Shown: in pieces, positions 16,679 through 26,772 of the stretch
Layout of the letters: each line of letters begins with the position of its first letter
How positions within the stretch are numbered: position 1 is the stretch's first letter
Assembly (NCBI GenBank): GCA_902826815.1
Contig: CADEGF010000001.1
Location: 160,640-224,639, forward strand
DNA length: 64,000 nucleotides
Origin: an uncultured Mycobacteriaceae bacterium
GTDB lineage: Bacteria; Actinomycetota; Actinomycetes; Mycobacteriales; Mycobacteriaceae
Reading direction: 5' to 3'
Notes under the pieces: model-generated
What the model was told of the DNA's origin: nothing
The model's input: the letters and a program-made list of their open reading frames with translations, nothing else
The model's database searches: none
Made by a program: the position numbers and the translations under genes

Positions 16679-17836
16679 TCAGCACTTCGGGTTCGGGCCC
16701 TTCTGGGTGGCCACCTTGAGCACCGAGTCGTCGACGCGGGCCTGGGACAGCTCGCCTGCCGACAGCGCCTTCTCCAGCCGGTCGAGCACCGCGGGCACCT
16801 CATCGGTGGTGACCCACAGCGCGACGTCGGCGCCCGCCTGCAGCGCGCGCAGAACCGCATCGGGGACGCTGTAGCGCTGGTTGATCGCGCCCATGCTGGA
16901 CAGGTCGTCGCTGTACACCAGGCCGCCGAAGCCGGGACCGCCGTAGCCGCCCGAGCGCAGCAGCCCATACGCGGCGGGGCTGAGGCTGGCGGGATCCGTC
17001 CCGGTCAGGCCGGGCACCTGCATGTGGCCGACCATCACGGCGACCGGCGCCTGGGTGGTCAACACCCCGTACGGAATGAGGTCGTTGGTCTTCAGTTCCT
17101 CCAGCGGCGGGGTGACGACACCGCCCTCGTGCGAATCGCCGGAGGCGTGGCCGTGCCCTGGGAAGTGCTTGAGCACCGGCAGCACACCGGCGTCACGCAG
17201 TCCCTGTGCGTAGGCGCCTGCGTACTCGATCACCTGCTGCGGATCCGAACCGAATGAACGGTCGCCGATCACCTCGTCGTCGGATTCCGTCGTGGTGTCG
17301 ACGACGGGTGCGAAGTCGATCGTCACGCCGAGGCCACGCATGGCCTGGCCGCGCTGGAACGCGATGCCGCGGACCTCGTCGGGTGTCATGGTCGCCGACA
17401 GCAGCCGCGGCGACGGCTGGCTGCCGATCAGGCCTGCCAGGCGCGATACGCGGCCGCCTTCCTCGTCGACGCTGACCGCAAGGGGAAGCGGATTCGCCGC
17501 CGCGGCGATGTCGGCGAGTGGGGCGCCCATCATCGACAGGTCGGTCCAGCTCCCGATCATGATGCCGCCGACGTGCTGGTTCTCGACGACGGCGCGGGCG
17601 TCGTCGGCGCCGGTGACGCCGACCATCAACAGCTGGGCAAGCTTGTCGCGGACTGACATCGATGCCAGCACATCGCCGCAGGCAGGCGTTGCAGGCGCGG
17701 CAGGCAGTGGGCTGTCCAGCGACGTATTGGACGGGCCGGAGGCGGGCGAAGCTTCGGGCTTTTCGGTGGTGGTCGAGCATGCCAGCAGCAAGCCGGTCAT
17801 CGCCGCGAGAACACCGAGTACACGGGGCAGGGCCAT
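16679..17836 (-). CDS. lpqI: LpqI-like lipoprotein, GH3 beta-N-acetylglucosaminidase (NagZ type)
   Basis: 385 residues. The N-terminus is a lipoprotein signal (MALPRVLGVLAAMTGLLLAC, lipobox LLAC), so the enzyme is anchored on the outer face of the membrane. The GH3 domain contains the NagZ signature KHFPGHGHASGDSHEGG with the catalytic His/Asp dyad loop, plus VSVDEEGGRVSRL. It should cleave N-acetylglucosamine from muropeptides in cell-wall recycling. The gene is divergent from the DUF2613/aftD pair with 59 nt between, exactly as Rv0237 is from Rv0236A/Rv0236c in M. tuberculosis, which supports the orthology. Confidence 0.93.
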   Translation of the reverse strand: MALPRVLGVLAAMTGLLLACSTTTEKPEASPASGPSNTSLDSPLPAAPATPACGDVLASMSVRDKLAQLLMVGVTGADDARAVVENQHVGGIMIGSWTDLSMMGAPLADIAAAANPLPLAVSVDEEGGRVSRLAGLIGSQPSPRLLSATMTPDEVRGIAFQRGQAMRGLGVTIDFAPVVDTTTESDDEVIGDRSFGSDPQQVIEYAGAYAQGLRDAGVLPVLKHFPGHGHASGDSHEGGVVTPPLEELKTNDLIPYGVLTTQAPVAVMVGHMQVPGLTGTDPASLSPAAYGLLRSGGYGGPGFGGLVYSDDLSSMGAINQRYSVPDAVLRALQAGADVALWVTTDEVPAVLDRLEKALSAGELSQARVDDSVLKVATQKGPNPKC

Positions 17837-17882
17837 GGGGTCATGCTGTCATGGCATTACCGGACGGCGACGCGGTGCATGT

Positions 17883-17888
17883 TAGTTT
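17883..17888 (+). promoter_or_regulatory. Possible -10 box for a leaderless DUF2613/aftD transcript
   Basis: TAGTTT ends 7 nt before the ATG at 17896, which would place the transcription start at or next to the start codon. There is no ribosome site before this ATG, which fits leaderless initiation, common in mycobacteria. Single-hexamer evidence only. Confidence 0.35.
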
Positions 17889-17895
17889 GGGCCGC

Positions 17896-18069
17896 ATGGA
17901 CCGGTTTCTGGTGCCCGCTGCGGCAAGCATCGTTGTCGGCCTTCTGCTGGGCGCGGCCGCCATCTTCGGGATCACGCTGATGGTGCAGCAGGACACCAAG
18001 CCGCCGGTACAGGCAGGCGATCCGGCGTCGGCCGTGCTGAACCGTGTCGAGTACGGCGACCGCAGCTAG
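17896..18069 (+). CDS. DUF2613 small membrane protein (Rv0236A-like)
   Basis: 57-residue protein, MDRFLVPAAASIVVGLLLG..., with one transmembrane helix (about residues 6-30) and a short polar C-terminal tail facing outward. It has the size and position of the mycobacterial DUF2613 family member between lpqI and aftD. Function is unknown. Its constant linkage to aftD, whose start it overlaps by 26 nt, suggests a role with the arabinosyltransferase, such as assembly or stability (inference). Confidence 0.85.
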   Translation: MDRFLVPAAASIVVGLLLGAAAIFGITLMVQQDTKPPVQAGDPASAVLNRVEYGDRS

Positions 18070-21000
18070 CCTGACGCCCCTTTCTCGCCGCTGGCTCTGG
18101 TTGGTCGCGGCGCTGTCGCTGGCCCTCACCTTCGCCCAGTCGCCGGGCAAGATCTCCCCGGACACCAAGCTCGATCTGACCGCCAACCCGCTGCGGTTCC
18201 TTGCTCGGGCCATGAACCTGTGGAACAGCGAACTGCCGTTCGGGCAGGCGCAGAACCAGGCCTACGGCTACCTTTTCCCGCACGGCGCCTTCTTCCTACT
18301 CGGCGACGTCCTCGGCCTGCCTGGCTGGGTCACCCAGCGGCTGTGGTGGGCGCTTCTGCTCACCGTCGGCTTCTGGGGACTGCTGCGGCTGGCCGAGGCG
18401 CTCGGCATCGGATCGCCGGGTTCGCGGGTCATCGCGGCCGCGGCCTTCGCGCTGTCACCGCGCGTGCTGACCACGATCGGCGCGATCTCGTCGGAGACCC
18501 TGCCGATGATGCTGGCGCCGTGGGTGCTCCTACCGGTCGTGCTCGCACTGCGCGGGTCTGGGACCTTAAGGGTGCTCGCCGCGCGGTCGGCGCTGGCGCT
18601 CGCGCTGATGGGCGCGGTCAATGCCGTCGCGACGTTGACCGGTTGCCTGCCGGCGCTGATCTGGTGGGCCTGTCACCGACCCAACCGGCTGTGGCTGCGG
18701 TTCACCGCGTGGTGGGCGCTGGGCGCGGGGCTGGCCGTCGCGTGGTGGGTGGTGGCGCTGGTGATGTTGGGCCGGATCAGTCCGCCGTTCCTCGACTTCA
18801 TCGAATCCTCCGGTGTCACAACGCAATGGACATCGCTGACCGAGGTGCTGCGCGGCACCGACAGCTGGACCCCGTTCGTCGCACCGAACGCCACCGCGGG
18901 CGCGACGTTGGTCACCGGGACGGTCGCGGTGCTGGCCACCACGCTCGTCGCCGCGGCGGGGCTCGCCGGACTGGCGATGCGCGGGATGCCTGCCCGCGGT
19001 CGGCTGGTGACAATCCTGCTGATCGGGATCACGCTGCTGGCAGCCGGATACTCCGGTGGCCTCGGATCGCCTCTGGCGCATACGGTTCAGGCGTTTCTGG
19101 ACGCCGATGGCACCCCGCTTCGCAACGTGCACAAGCTCGAGCCGTTGATCCGGCTGCCGCTGGTGCTCGGGCTCGCGCATCTGCTTGGCCGCATCCCGCT
19201 GCCGGGCAGCGTGCCGCGGCGAGAGTGGATGCACGCGTTCGCCCATCCGGAGAACGACAAGCGGGTGGCGGTCGGCATGGTGGTGCTCGTCGCACTGGCG
19301 ACAGGTACCTCGTTGGCGTGGACGGGACGGCTGACACCGCCAGGCGCGTTCGACGCGATCCCTGCGTACTGGCACCAGACGGCGGACTGGCTCGACGAAC
19401 ACAACACAGGGTCACCGCCTGGCCGGGTGCTGGTTGCGCCCGGTGCGCCTTTCGCGACGCAGGTGTGGGGGTCCAGCCACGACGAGCCGCTTCAGGTTCT
19501 CGGCAGCAGCCCGTGGGGTGTGCGCGATTCGATCCCGCTCACCCCGCCTCAGACCATCCGAGCGCTCGACTCGGTGCAGAGGCTCTTCGCCGCGGGCCGA
19601 CCTTCGGCGGGGCTGGCGGACACCCTTGCCCGACAAGGAATCTCATACGTCGTAGTCCGCAATGATCTCGACCCGGAAACCTCGCGGTCGGCCCGGCCGG
19701 TGCTTGTGCACCGCGCCATCGACGGATCGCCGGGCCTGTCGAAGGTCGCCGAGTTCGGCGAGCAGGTCGGCCCTGGCACGCTCTCCGGTTTCATCACCGA
19801 CAGCGGACTGCGACCGAAGTACCCTGCCGTCGAGATCTACCGGGTCGACGCACCCGACCGGCCCGGCGCTCCCTATCTCACCAACACCGACGCGATGGCC
19901 CGCGTCGATGGCGGGCCCGAGGCGCTGCTGCGCCTCGACGAGCGCCGCAGGCTGTTGCACCAGCCGCCGCTCGGACCGATGCTGCTGACCGCCGACGCGC
20001 AGCGGGCCGGGCTTGCGACGCCGGTCGTCACCGTCACCGACACCCCGCTGGCCCGTGAGATCGACTACGGCCGCGTCGACGACCACGCGTCGGCGATCCG
20101 CGCGGAAGGCGACGCCCGGCACACCTTCAACCGGGTGCCCGACTATCCCGCGGGAGACACCCGCCTTGTGCACGGCAACTGGACCGGCGGGCGGATCTCG
20201 GTGTCGAGTTCGGCGGCGGACTCCACCGCGCTGCCCAACGTCGCGCCTGCAACCGCGCCGACGGCGGCGATCGACGGCGATTCGTCGACGAGTTGGGTGT
20301 CCAACTCGCTGCAGTCGGCGGTGGGACAGTGGCTGCAGGTCGACTTCGACCACCCGGTCACCAACGCCACCATCACCATCACACCGAGTGCGACCGCCGT
20401 CGGCGCACAGGTCCGCCGCATCGAGATCTCCACCGTCAACGGCACAAGCACACTGCGCTTCGACGAGCCGGGCAAGCCGATCACCGCGGCGTTGCCCTAC
20501 GGCGAGACGCCGTGGGTGCGCATCACCGCCGCGGGCACCGACGACGGATCGCCCGGCGTCCAGTTCGGTATCACCGACTTCACCGTCACGCATTATGACG
20601 CGTCGGGCTTCGCCCAGCCGATCGAGCTGCGGCACACGGTCGACGTTCCCGGACCGCCGCCGAACTCGGCTGTGGCGCAATGGGATCTGGGCTCTGAGCT
20701 TCTTGGACGGTCGGGCTGCGCCGACGGGCCCGACGGTGTGCACTGCGCGGCGACGATGGCGTTGGCGCCCGAGGAGCCGGTGAACCTGAGCCGAACTCTT
20801 ACGGTGCCGGAACCGATCTCGGTGAACCCGACGGTGTGGGTGAGGCCGCGGCAGGGCCCGAACCTCGCCGACCTGATCCGCGAGCCGGGGACCGCGACGG
20901 CCACCGGCGACTCCGACCCGATCGACGTACTCGGCTCCGTCTACGCCGCCGCCGATGGTGATCCGCATACGGCGTGGACAGCGCCGCAACGCGTTGTGCA

Positions 21001-22273
21001 ACACCGCTCGCCGCCGAACCTGACGCTGAAACTTCCTGTCGCCAAAGAGGTCAGCGCCTTACGGGTGGCGCCGAGTTCGTCGACCCTGCCCGCACATCCG
21101 AAGTTGGTCGCCATCGACCTCGGCGACGGCCCGCAGGTGCGACGCCTTGCCGCCGATGCGGGCGCACAGACGTTGCAGCTGCGACCGAAGGTCACCGATA
21201 CGGTCAAGGTGTCCATCCTCGACTGGGACGAGATCATCGATCGCACGGCACTGGGATTCGACCAACTCAAGCCGCCGGGGCTGGCCGAGGTCACCGCACT
21301 CGATGCGCAGGGCCACCCGATCGCGGCCGCAGACGCCGCGCGCAACAGGCAGCGCGCGGTGACGCTGCCGTGCGGTAAGGGACCGATCATCGCCGTCGCG
21401 GGGCAGTTCGTGCAGACCACGATCGACACCACGGTGGGCGCGCTGCTCGACGGCGACCCCATTGCGGCCGCACCGTGCCAGGCCGGGCCCATCGCGTTGC
21501 CGGAGGGCCAACAGGAGCTGCTGGTCAGTCCGGGTGCGGCGTTCGTCGTCGACGGCGTGCAACTCGTCGGGCCGTTGGGCCGTCAATTGACTACCGCGCA
21601 GGCAAGTCCCGTCGAAACGGCCGCGTGGGGCCCGGATCACCGCGAGCTCGACGTGCCTGCCTCGCAGGCGTCACGCATTCTGGTGGTTCCCGAGAGCATC
21701 AACCCCGGCTGGACCGCACGCGCCGCCGACGGCACCGAGTTGGCCGCGGTGACCGTCAACGGCTGGCAGCAGGGCTGGGTCATGCCCGCGGGCACATCCG
21801 GTCCCGTCACCTTGTCGTTCGGCTCGAACGCCGTGTACCGCGCCGGAATCGTCGGCGGGCTGGCACTGCTGCCGATCCTCGCGCTGTTGGCGCTGGTCCC
21901 CGCGCGGCGCCCGCCGCCCGAATTCGACCCGGCGCGGCCATGGCAACCCGGCGCGGTCGCCTCCGGGCCGGCGATCCTGGCCGCAGGCGCGGTTATCGCG
22001 GGCATCGCAGGCGTGGTCGTATTCGGTGCAGCGCTCGGAGTCGGCTATCTCCTGCGCAACCGGCCAACGCGGTACGACGCCGTCGCGGTCGGCACCAGCG
22101 CGGGCGGGCTGATCCTGGCAGGCGCGGTGCTGTCGCAGAACCCGTGGCGGTCGGTGGACGGGTACGCCGGGCACTCCTGGGTCGTTCAACTGCTGGCGCT
22201 GATATCGGTCGCCGCGCTTTCGGCGTCTATCTGGTCAACAGCCGACGTTCCACCAGATCAGCCCCGTAGTTGA
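18044..22273 (+). CDS. aftD: Alpha-(1->3)-arabinofuranosyltransferase AftD
   Basis: 1409-residue polytopic GT-C glycosyltransferase that adds arabinofuranose branches from decaprenyl-phosphoarabinose to arabinogalactan and lipoarabinomannan at the outer membrane face. The N-terminal third (about residues 10-440) has many membrane helices and the early loop ISPDTKLDLTANPLRFLARAM. The soluble middle holds two discoidin-like carbohydrate-binding stretches (about 720-840, IDGDSSTSWVSNSLQSAVGQ, and about 965-1060, ADGDPHTAWTAPQRVV). Membrane helices return after about 1270. Length matches the M. tuberculosis protein (about 1400). The GTG start lies inside the DUF2613 gene. The 3' end overlaps a convergent glycosyltransferase by 47 nt. 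It is essential in mycobacteria studied so far. Confidence 0.95.
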   Translation: MSSTATAASLTPLSRRWLWLVAALSLALTFAQSPGKISPDTKLDLTANPLRFLARAMNLWNSELPFGQAQNQAYGYLFPHGAFFLLGDVLGLPGWVTQRLWWALLLTVGFWGLLRLAEALGIGSPGSRVIAAAAFALSPRVLTTIGAISSETLPMMLAPWVLLPVVLALRGSGTLRVLAARSALALALMGAVNAVATLTGCLPALIWWACHRPNRLWLRFTAWWALGAGLAVAWWVVALVMLGRISPPFLDFIESSGVTTQWTSLTEVLRGTDSWTPFVAPNATAGATLVTGTVAVLATTLVAAAGLAGLAMRGMPARGRLVTILLIGITLLAAGYSGGLGSPLAHTVQAFLDADGTPLRNVHKLEPLIRLPLVLGLAHLLGRIPLPGSVPRREWMHAFAHPENDKRVAVGMVVLVALATGTSLAWTGRLTPPGAFDAIPAYWHQTADWLDEHNTGSPPGRVLVAPGAPFATQVWGSSHDEPLQVLGSSPWGVRDSIPLTPPQTIRALDSVQRLFAAGRPSAGLADTLARQGISYVVVRNDLDPETSRSARPVLVHRAIDGSPGLSKVAEFGEQVGPGTLSGFITDSGLRPKYPAVEIYRVDAPDRPGAPYLTNTDAMARVDGGPEALLRLDERRRLLHQPPLGPMLLTADAQRAGLATPVVTVTDTPLAREIDYGRVDDHASAIRAEGDARHTFNRVPDYPAGDTRLVHGNWTGGRISVSSSAADSTALPNVAPATAPTAAIDGDSSTSWVSNSLQSAVGQWLQVDFDHPVTNATITITPSATAVGAQVRRIEISTVNGTSTLRFDEPGKPITAALPYGETPWVRITAAGTDDGSPGVQFGITDFTVTHYDASGFAQPIELRHTVDVPGPPPNSAVAQWDLGSELLGRSGCADGPDGVHCAATMALAPEEPVNLSRTLTVPEPISVNPTVWVRPRQGPNLADLIREPGTATATGDSDPIDVLGSVYAAADGDPHTAWTAPQRVVQHRSPPNLTLKLPVAKEVSALRVAPSSSTLPAHPKLVAIDLGDGPQVRRLAADAGAQTLQLRPKVTDTVKVSILDWDEIIDRTALGFDQLKPPGLAEVTALDAQGHPIAAADAARNRQRAVTLPCGKGPIIAVAGQFVQTTIDTTVGALLDGDPIAAAPCQAGPIALPEGQQELLVSPGAAFVVDGVQLVGPLGRQLTTAQASPVETAAWGPDHRELDVPASQASRILVVPESINPGWTARAADGTELAAVTVNGWQQGWVMPAGTSGPVTLSFGSNAVYRAGIVGGLALLPILALLALVPARRPPPEFDPARPWQPGAVASGPAILAAGAVIAGIAGVVVFGAALGVGYLLRNRPTRYDAVAVGTSAGGLILAGAVLSQNPWRSVDGYAGHSWVVQLLALISVAALSASIWSTADVPPDQPRS

Positions 22274-23459
22274 CACCGCCTGCCGCTGCAAACCCGTCGG
22301 CGACCCTGCGTGCTCCGTCATTCATCAACATCGCTTGCAAAGCCTTCTTTTTCAACCGCTGCGGCGTCAGGCGCTTCGCGGGAAGCCGGGTGCCGCAGCG
22401 GGACACCTCGACACGGCGCGCGACCTCGAACTGATCGCGGCCGAAGGGCACCACGCAGACCGGAACGCCGCGCGCCAATGCTTTCTGCGTGACACCCATT
22501 CCCCCGTGCGTGATCGCGCACACCGCCCGGTCCAGCACGCGGCCGTGTGGCACGAACTCCACCGCAGTGGCATTCGCCGGTAAGCCCAGACCGTCAGGGA
22601 CGCCGCACGGAAAAGACGCGACCATGTGCACGGATTCGTCGGCCATCGCCCGGATGGCGACACGTCCCAGAGCCGAATCTGCTTGGCGGTCGGACGAAGT
22701 CGATACGAGCACAAGTGGCAGGCGGATGTCATCGAGCCAGCCAACGTCATCAGCCGTCGGTGGATCGAACTCGCATGGCCCGACCATATGCAGACGCGAG
22801 CAGTTCGCCGCGAAGCCCGGGTACTGAAAAGGTTCGGCGCTGGCGACCAACATCAATGGCGGGCACAGCATGAACTCCTCAGCGGACCGGACCGGGGCCA
22901 GCCCAACAGAGGATCGGACCATGTTCACCGGGTTGACCATCGCCTTGTTGACCGCATTCATCACCGCCGGACGCAGTACGCTGTCGCGAATACGACCGGC
23001 CAGTCCCGGCCATGGCCTGATACCCGGGCCAAACGGCGGCGTGCCCGGCGATCTCAGCAACGGGGTGTACGGGTAGAAGGTCGCCCACGGCAGGCGGCTG
23101 GCTTCTGCAGCGATCGCGGCGCCCCAGGTGTTCGGGTCGACGATCAGCGCGTCGGGCCTTTCCGTTTCGATCGCCGCCATCAGATCCTCGACCTCCAGCG
23201 GCGCACGCGATCCGAACACGTCGAAGGCCACCCGCAGGGCTTCACGACCATTGGCCGCCATCCAGTCCGTCATCTCGATCGACTCGATGCGTTCGTCGAT
23301 CGGTGCGGTGACAAACCCGAGCCGGCGACCGCACGGGACACCACGGGCAAGTGTGCGCAATTCGATGTGGTGCCCACGCTCATGCAGCGCGCTCAACAAC
23401 GCGCACAATGGATACAAATTCCCCAGTGCCGGCGAGGTATACGCCAGGATCGTCGCCAT
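22227..23459 (-). CDS. GT1 family glycosyltransferase (UGT/MGT type)
   Basis: 410-residue two-domain (GT-B) glycosyltransferase starting MATILAYTSPALGNLYPLCAL; an ATG 12 codons earlier is possible. The C-terminal nucleotide-sugar site is clear: FVPHGRVLDRAVCAITHGGMG, then VTQKALARGVPVCVVPFGRDQFEVARRV. Proteins of this type glycosylate small molecules, macrolides or lipids. The gene breaks the otherwise conserved order between aftD and the php-like gene, so it may be a lineage-specific insertion together with the neighbouring cyclase. The start is divergent from the cyclase gene by 87 nt. Confidence 0.88.
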   Translation of the reverse strand: MATILAYTSPALGNLYPLCALLSALHERGHHIELRTLARGVPCGRRLGFVTAPIDERIESIEMTDWMAANGREALRVAFDVFGSRAPLEVEDLMAAIETERPDALIVDPNTWGAAIAAEASRLPWATFYPYTPLLRSPGTPPFGPGIRPWPGLAGRIRDSVLRPAVMNAVNKAMVNPVNMVRSSVGLAPVRSAEEFMLCPPLMLVASAEPFQYPGFAANCSRLHMVGPCEFDPPTADDVGWLDDIRLPLVLVSTSSDRQADSALGRVAIRAMADESVHMVASFPCGVPDGLGLPANATAVEFVPHGRVLDRAVCAITHGGMGVTQKALARGVPVCVVPFGRDQFEVARRVEVSRCGTRLPAKRLTPQRLKKKALQAMLMNDGARRVADGFAAAGGVNYGADLVERRLLTR

Positions 23460-23546
23460 CGGAGAGTCTCTCGTCGAATCAGCGTTGCGCAGCAAGGTCG
23501 GCCCTTAGGGTGCTATCAGCGACCATCGCACGACGGCGGGAACATA

Positions 23547-26500
23547 GTGGCGGTATCGCAAACGTCATGCGGCACATGTGGAACCGAGCCAAGGGCCGGC
23601 GCCCGATTCTGTGACGCCTGCGGCTCACCGATCGCATCCATCGCGACACAGTCCGAACATAAGCAAGTGACGGTTCTCTTCGCCGATGTGGTGCGCTCGA
23701 TGGACTTGGCGGGGCGGCTTGACTCCGAGCGTCTGCGCGAGGTCATGAGCGAGTTGTTCAACCGTTGCGGCGCCATCGTCCAGCGCTACGGCGGCACGGT
23801 GGACAAGTTCACGGGAGACGGCATCATGGCTATCTTCGGGGCTCCGATCGCTCTCGAAGACCATGCCGCCCGTGCATGCTTGGCAGCCCTGGAGATCCAA
23901 CGAGAGGTGCGGCGACTGGTCTCGGACGTGCACCGTCGCGACGGTATCGAATACGCATTGCGGGTCGGACTGAATTCCGGTGCCGTTGTGACAGGTCAGA
24001 TCGGAGTCGGCCCCACGAGTTATACCGCAGTCGGAGCACAGGTCGGTATGGCACAACGGATGGAGTCGGTCGCGCCTCCAGGTGGAGTAATGGTGTCCGA
24101 GTCCACCGCCCGACTCGTCGAACACACTGCGGTACTGGGTGATCCACAGTTGGTCGAGATCAAGGGATCACCGGCGCCAATCCCGGCGAGGCTCCTCAAG
24201 GCGATGGGCCCACGACGCTGGCCACACCTGCGACACGAATCGGCGCTCGTGGGACGCGAACGTGAAATAGTCTCCATTGCAGCGCTTCTGAAGAATGCTC
24301 TTGCGGGCCATGGCCATGTCATCGTCATTTCCGGGCCTCCCGGTATCGGCAAGAGCCGCATCGGCCGCGAGCTGGCCGAACTCGCGGATACCCACGGCGT
24401 GAAGACATACTCGACCTTCTGTGAGTCGCACACCAGGGACATGCCCCTCTACGTCATAGCCCGGTTGTTGCGCGACGTGTTCCAGGTCGGCGATCTCGAC
24501 GACGTCGCGGCGCGCGGCAGGATCCGGGCACGGCTGGCGTCGGCTGATCCAGAAGATGTGCAGCTGCTTGACGACCTTCTCGGCATCGGCGACTCCGACA
24601 CGGCCGCTCAGATTTCCGCCGACGCGCGCCGCCGGCGACTGTCCCGCCTTGTGGCTTCGGCGCTTTCGGCACGCCGCGATCCCGCGGTGTTGATCATCGA
24701 GGACGTGCACTGGATCGATGACCTCAGCGAGGCGCTGCTCGCCGAAGTCCTTGCGCTGGTTCGGGGAACCCCGGTCATCGCCGCGATCACCTACCGTCCT
24801 GAGTACCGTGGCCCCCTGCATCGGCTCCCTGACGTCGCGCGCTTCGCCCTAGCACCACTGGACGATTCGCAGGCGGCAGGAATCGCCACGGAGTTGATGG
24901 GCGCCGACCCGTCGCTTGAGGCGCTGACCGAGCAGATCATCGACCGCGCCGCGGGCAACCCGTTCTTCGTGCACGAACTCATCCGCGATCTGGCCGAGCG
25001 GAAAATCATTGACGGCGAGGCGGGAGCCTATGTGCGCCAAGGAGATGCCGCCGAAGTGTCAGTTCCGCCGACGCTGCAGGCCGCCATCGCGTCTCGCATC
25101 GACAGATTGACCACCGGCGCGAAGCAGTTGCTGAACGCCGCGGCTGTCATCGGATCGCAGTTTGCAAGTGACCTGTTGGCCAACATAGCTGAGCGAGAGA
25201 GCGATCGGATAGAGCCTGAACTCTCGGAGCTGGTACACGCCGAGCTGATCTACCCCATGGTTTTGGCGTCGTCGACCGAGTACGCATTCCGTCATCCCAT
25301 GATCCGCACGGTGGCCCAGGAGTCCCAGCTCAAGGCGGGCCGGTCGGCGCTTCATCGGCGGTTGGCCGACGCCATCGAGCGTCGCAACACCAAGGCACTC
25401 GACGAGAACGCTGCGCTGATCGCTTCTCACCTCGACGCCGCTGGCGATCTGCGCGAAGCGTTCGGCTGGTACATGCGCGCAGGATCGTGGTTCGTCAACC
25501 GAGACATCGGAGCCGCGCGAGCCAACTGGCAGCACGCCCGCCGGATCGCAGACCGGCTGCCCGCCGAGGAGCGGGACCGGATGACGATGCGGATCGCCCC
25601 GCGGTCACTGCTGTGCGGAAGCGCCTGGCGGGCAGGCGGCAGCGTCGCCGACACCGGATTCGACGAACTCCGCGACCTGTGCACCACCTCAGACAGCCGG
25701 CTACCGCTCGTCATGGCGGTGTGCGGGCTGATGACCTCGCTATCCGTCCACGCCCGGATGCGGGAGTCCGCCGAACTCGCCCCCGGATATGTCGCACAGG
25801 TCGACTCGTTGAACGATCGGACGCTGACGGTCGGCCTGCTGTTCCCCGCGATCCAGACCCACTATCTCGCCGGGAACATGCGCACCGCCCGGCACCTCGC
25901 CCAGCGCGTCATCGACCTGGCCGACGGAGACGCCACGATGGGCAACCTCCTCACCGGGTCACCGCTGGCCTTCGCGACCGCCATGCGCGCCATCGCGCGA
26001 CTCTGCCTCGGCGAGCACCGGTGGGAGGCGGACTTCGATTCGGCCAACACCATCGCTCACGAGGTCGACCCGACGACCTTCGTCTCGACCGTGTACTTCA
26101 AGTACGTGACGGGCATCGCGCTGGGGGCGATGGTGCCCGACACGACCGCCGACGCCGAAACCAGCGAGGCGCTCGACATCGCCCACCGGTACAGCGAAGA
26201 CATGGCCCTCGGCCTTGCTCTGCTGGCGCGCGGCATGACCCTGATCCATACCGGTGAGGCGTCGCACAGGTCGGAGGGTCTCGACTTGCTCGCAAGCGCC
26301 CGCGATCTCGTGGTACGCGAGCGGTGCACCATGTCGGACCTGGCGATCATCGACGTGGAGACCGCATCGGAGTGCTTTCGAACCGCTGACCTCGACGCGG
26401 CGATCGACACAGCGGAACGTGTGCTCGACGACGTGGACCGCAGCGGGGCCCCGCTGTATCGCGGCGCCGCGACGACCGTTCTCGTGACATCGCTGCTTCA

Positions 26501-26735
26501 TCGCGGCGCAGAAGGCGACCTGACCCGAGCGCAGGCCGAGATCGACCGGTTGGCGAGCACACCGGTTGACGACGGGTCTGTCATCCACGAGCTGCCCCTG
26601 TTGCGGCTGCGGGCATTGCTGGCCCTCGCGGCAGGCGACGACGGTTCGTATCGCCGACACGCAGATCACTATCGGTCCCGTGCAGGCTCGCTCGGATTCG
26701 CCGGGCACATCCTTGTCGCCAGTGCGATGAACTGA
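23547..26735 (+). CDS. Zinc-ribbon / class III nucleotide cyclase / AAA ATPase / TPR-like regulator
   Basis: 1062 residues from a GTG start. The frame is open for 300 codons upstream, but that is antisense to the glycosyltransferase. Order: zinc ribbon with C8, C11, C22, C25; class III cyclase domain (about 38-215) with metal Asp D47 (LFADVV) and D91 (TGDGIMAIF) and purine-site K87; STAND/AAA ATPase with Walker A GPPGIGKS (263-270) and IIEDVHWIDD later; then helical repeats to the end. In the cyclase active site the usual transition-state Asn is Gly (VGMAQR, residue 167) and the usual Asp is Thr160, while Arg171 is kept. Activity may be weak or regulatory. No DNA-binding domain is seen. Targets are unknown. 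Confidence 0.88.
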   Translation: MAVSQTSCGTCGTEPRAGARFCDACGSPIASIATQSEHKQVTVLFADVVRSMDLAGRLDSERLREVMSELFNRCGAIVQRYGGTVDKFTGDGIMAIFGAPIALEDHAARACLAALEIQREVRRLVSDVHRRDGIEYALRVGLNSGAVVTGQIGVGPTSYTAVGAQVGMAQRMESVAPPGGVMVSESTARLVEHTAVLGDPQLVEIKGSPAPIPARLLKAMGPRRWPHLRHESALVGREREIVSIAALLKNALAGHGHVIVISGPPGIGKSRIGRELAELADTHGVKTYSTFCESHTRDMPLYVIARLLRDVFQVGDLDDVAARGRIRARLASADPEDVQLLDDLLGIGDSDTAAQISADARRRRLSRLVASALSARRDPAVLIIEDVHWIDDLSEALLAEVLALVRGTPVIAAITYRPEYRGPLHRLPDVARFALAPLDDSQAAGIATELMGADPSLEALTEQIIDRAAGNPFFVHELIRDLAERKIIDGEAGAYVRQGDAAEVSVPPTLQAAIASRIDRLTTGAKQLLNAAAVIGSQFASDLLANIAERESDRIEPELSELVHAELIYPMVLASSTEYAFRHPMIRTVAQESQLKAGRSALHRRLADAIERRNTKALDENAALIASHLDAAGDLREAFGWYMRAGSWFVNRDIGAARANWQHARRIADRLPAEERDRMTMRIAPRSLLCGSAWRAGGSVADTGFDELRDLCTTSDSRLPLVMAVCGLMTSLSVHARMRESAELAPGYVAQVDSLNDRTLTVGLLFPAIQTHYLAGNMRTARHLAQRVIDLADGDATMGNLLTGSPLAFATAMRAIARLCLGEHRWEADFDSANTIAHEVDPTTFVSTVYFKYVTGIALGAMVPDTTADAETSEALDIAHRYSEDMALGLALLARGMTLIHTGEASHRSEGLDLLASARDLVVRERCTMSDLAIIDVETASECFRTADLDAAIDTAERVLDDVDRSGAPLYRGAATTVLVTSLLHRGAEGDLTRAQAEIDRLASTPVDDGSVIHELPLLRLRALLALAAGDDGSYRRHADHYRSRAGSLGFAGHILVASAMN

Positions 26736-26772
26736 CAGCTTGGAGGCCACCGGCAGCACTAGCATCGGCGAC

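Noticed and set aside
22626-23546. A very long upstream extension of the cyclase reading frame
   Set aside because: It runs antisense through the GT1 gene, lacks any domain-like sequence, and a GTG at 23547 starts right before the zinc ribbon.
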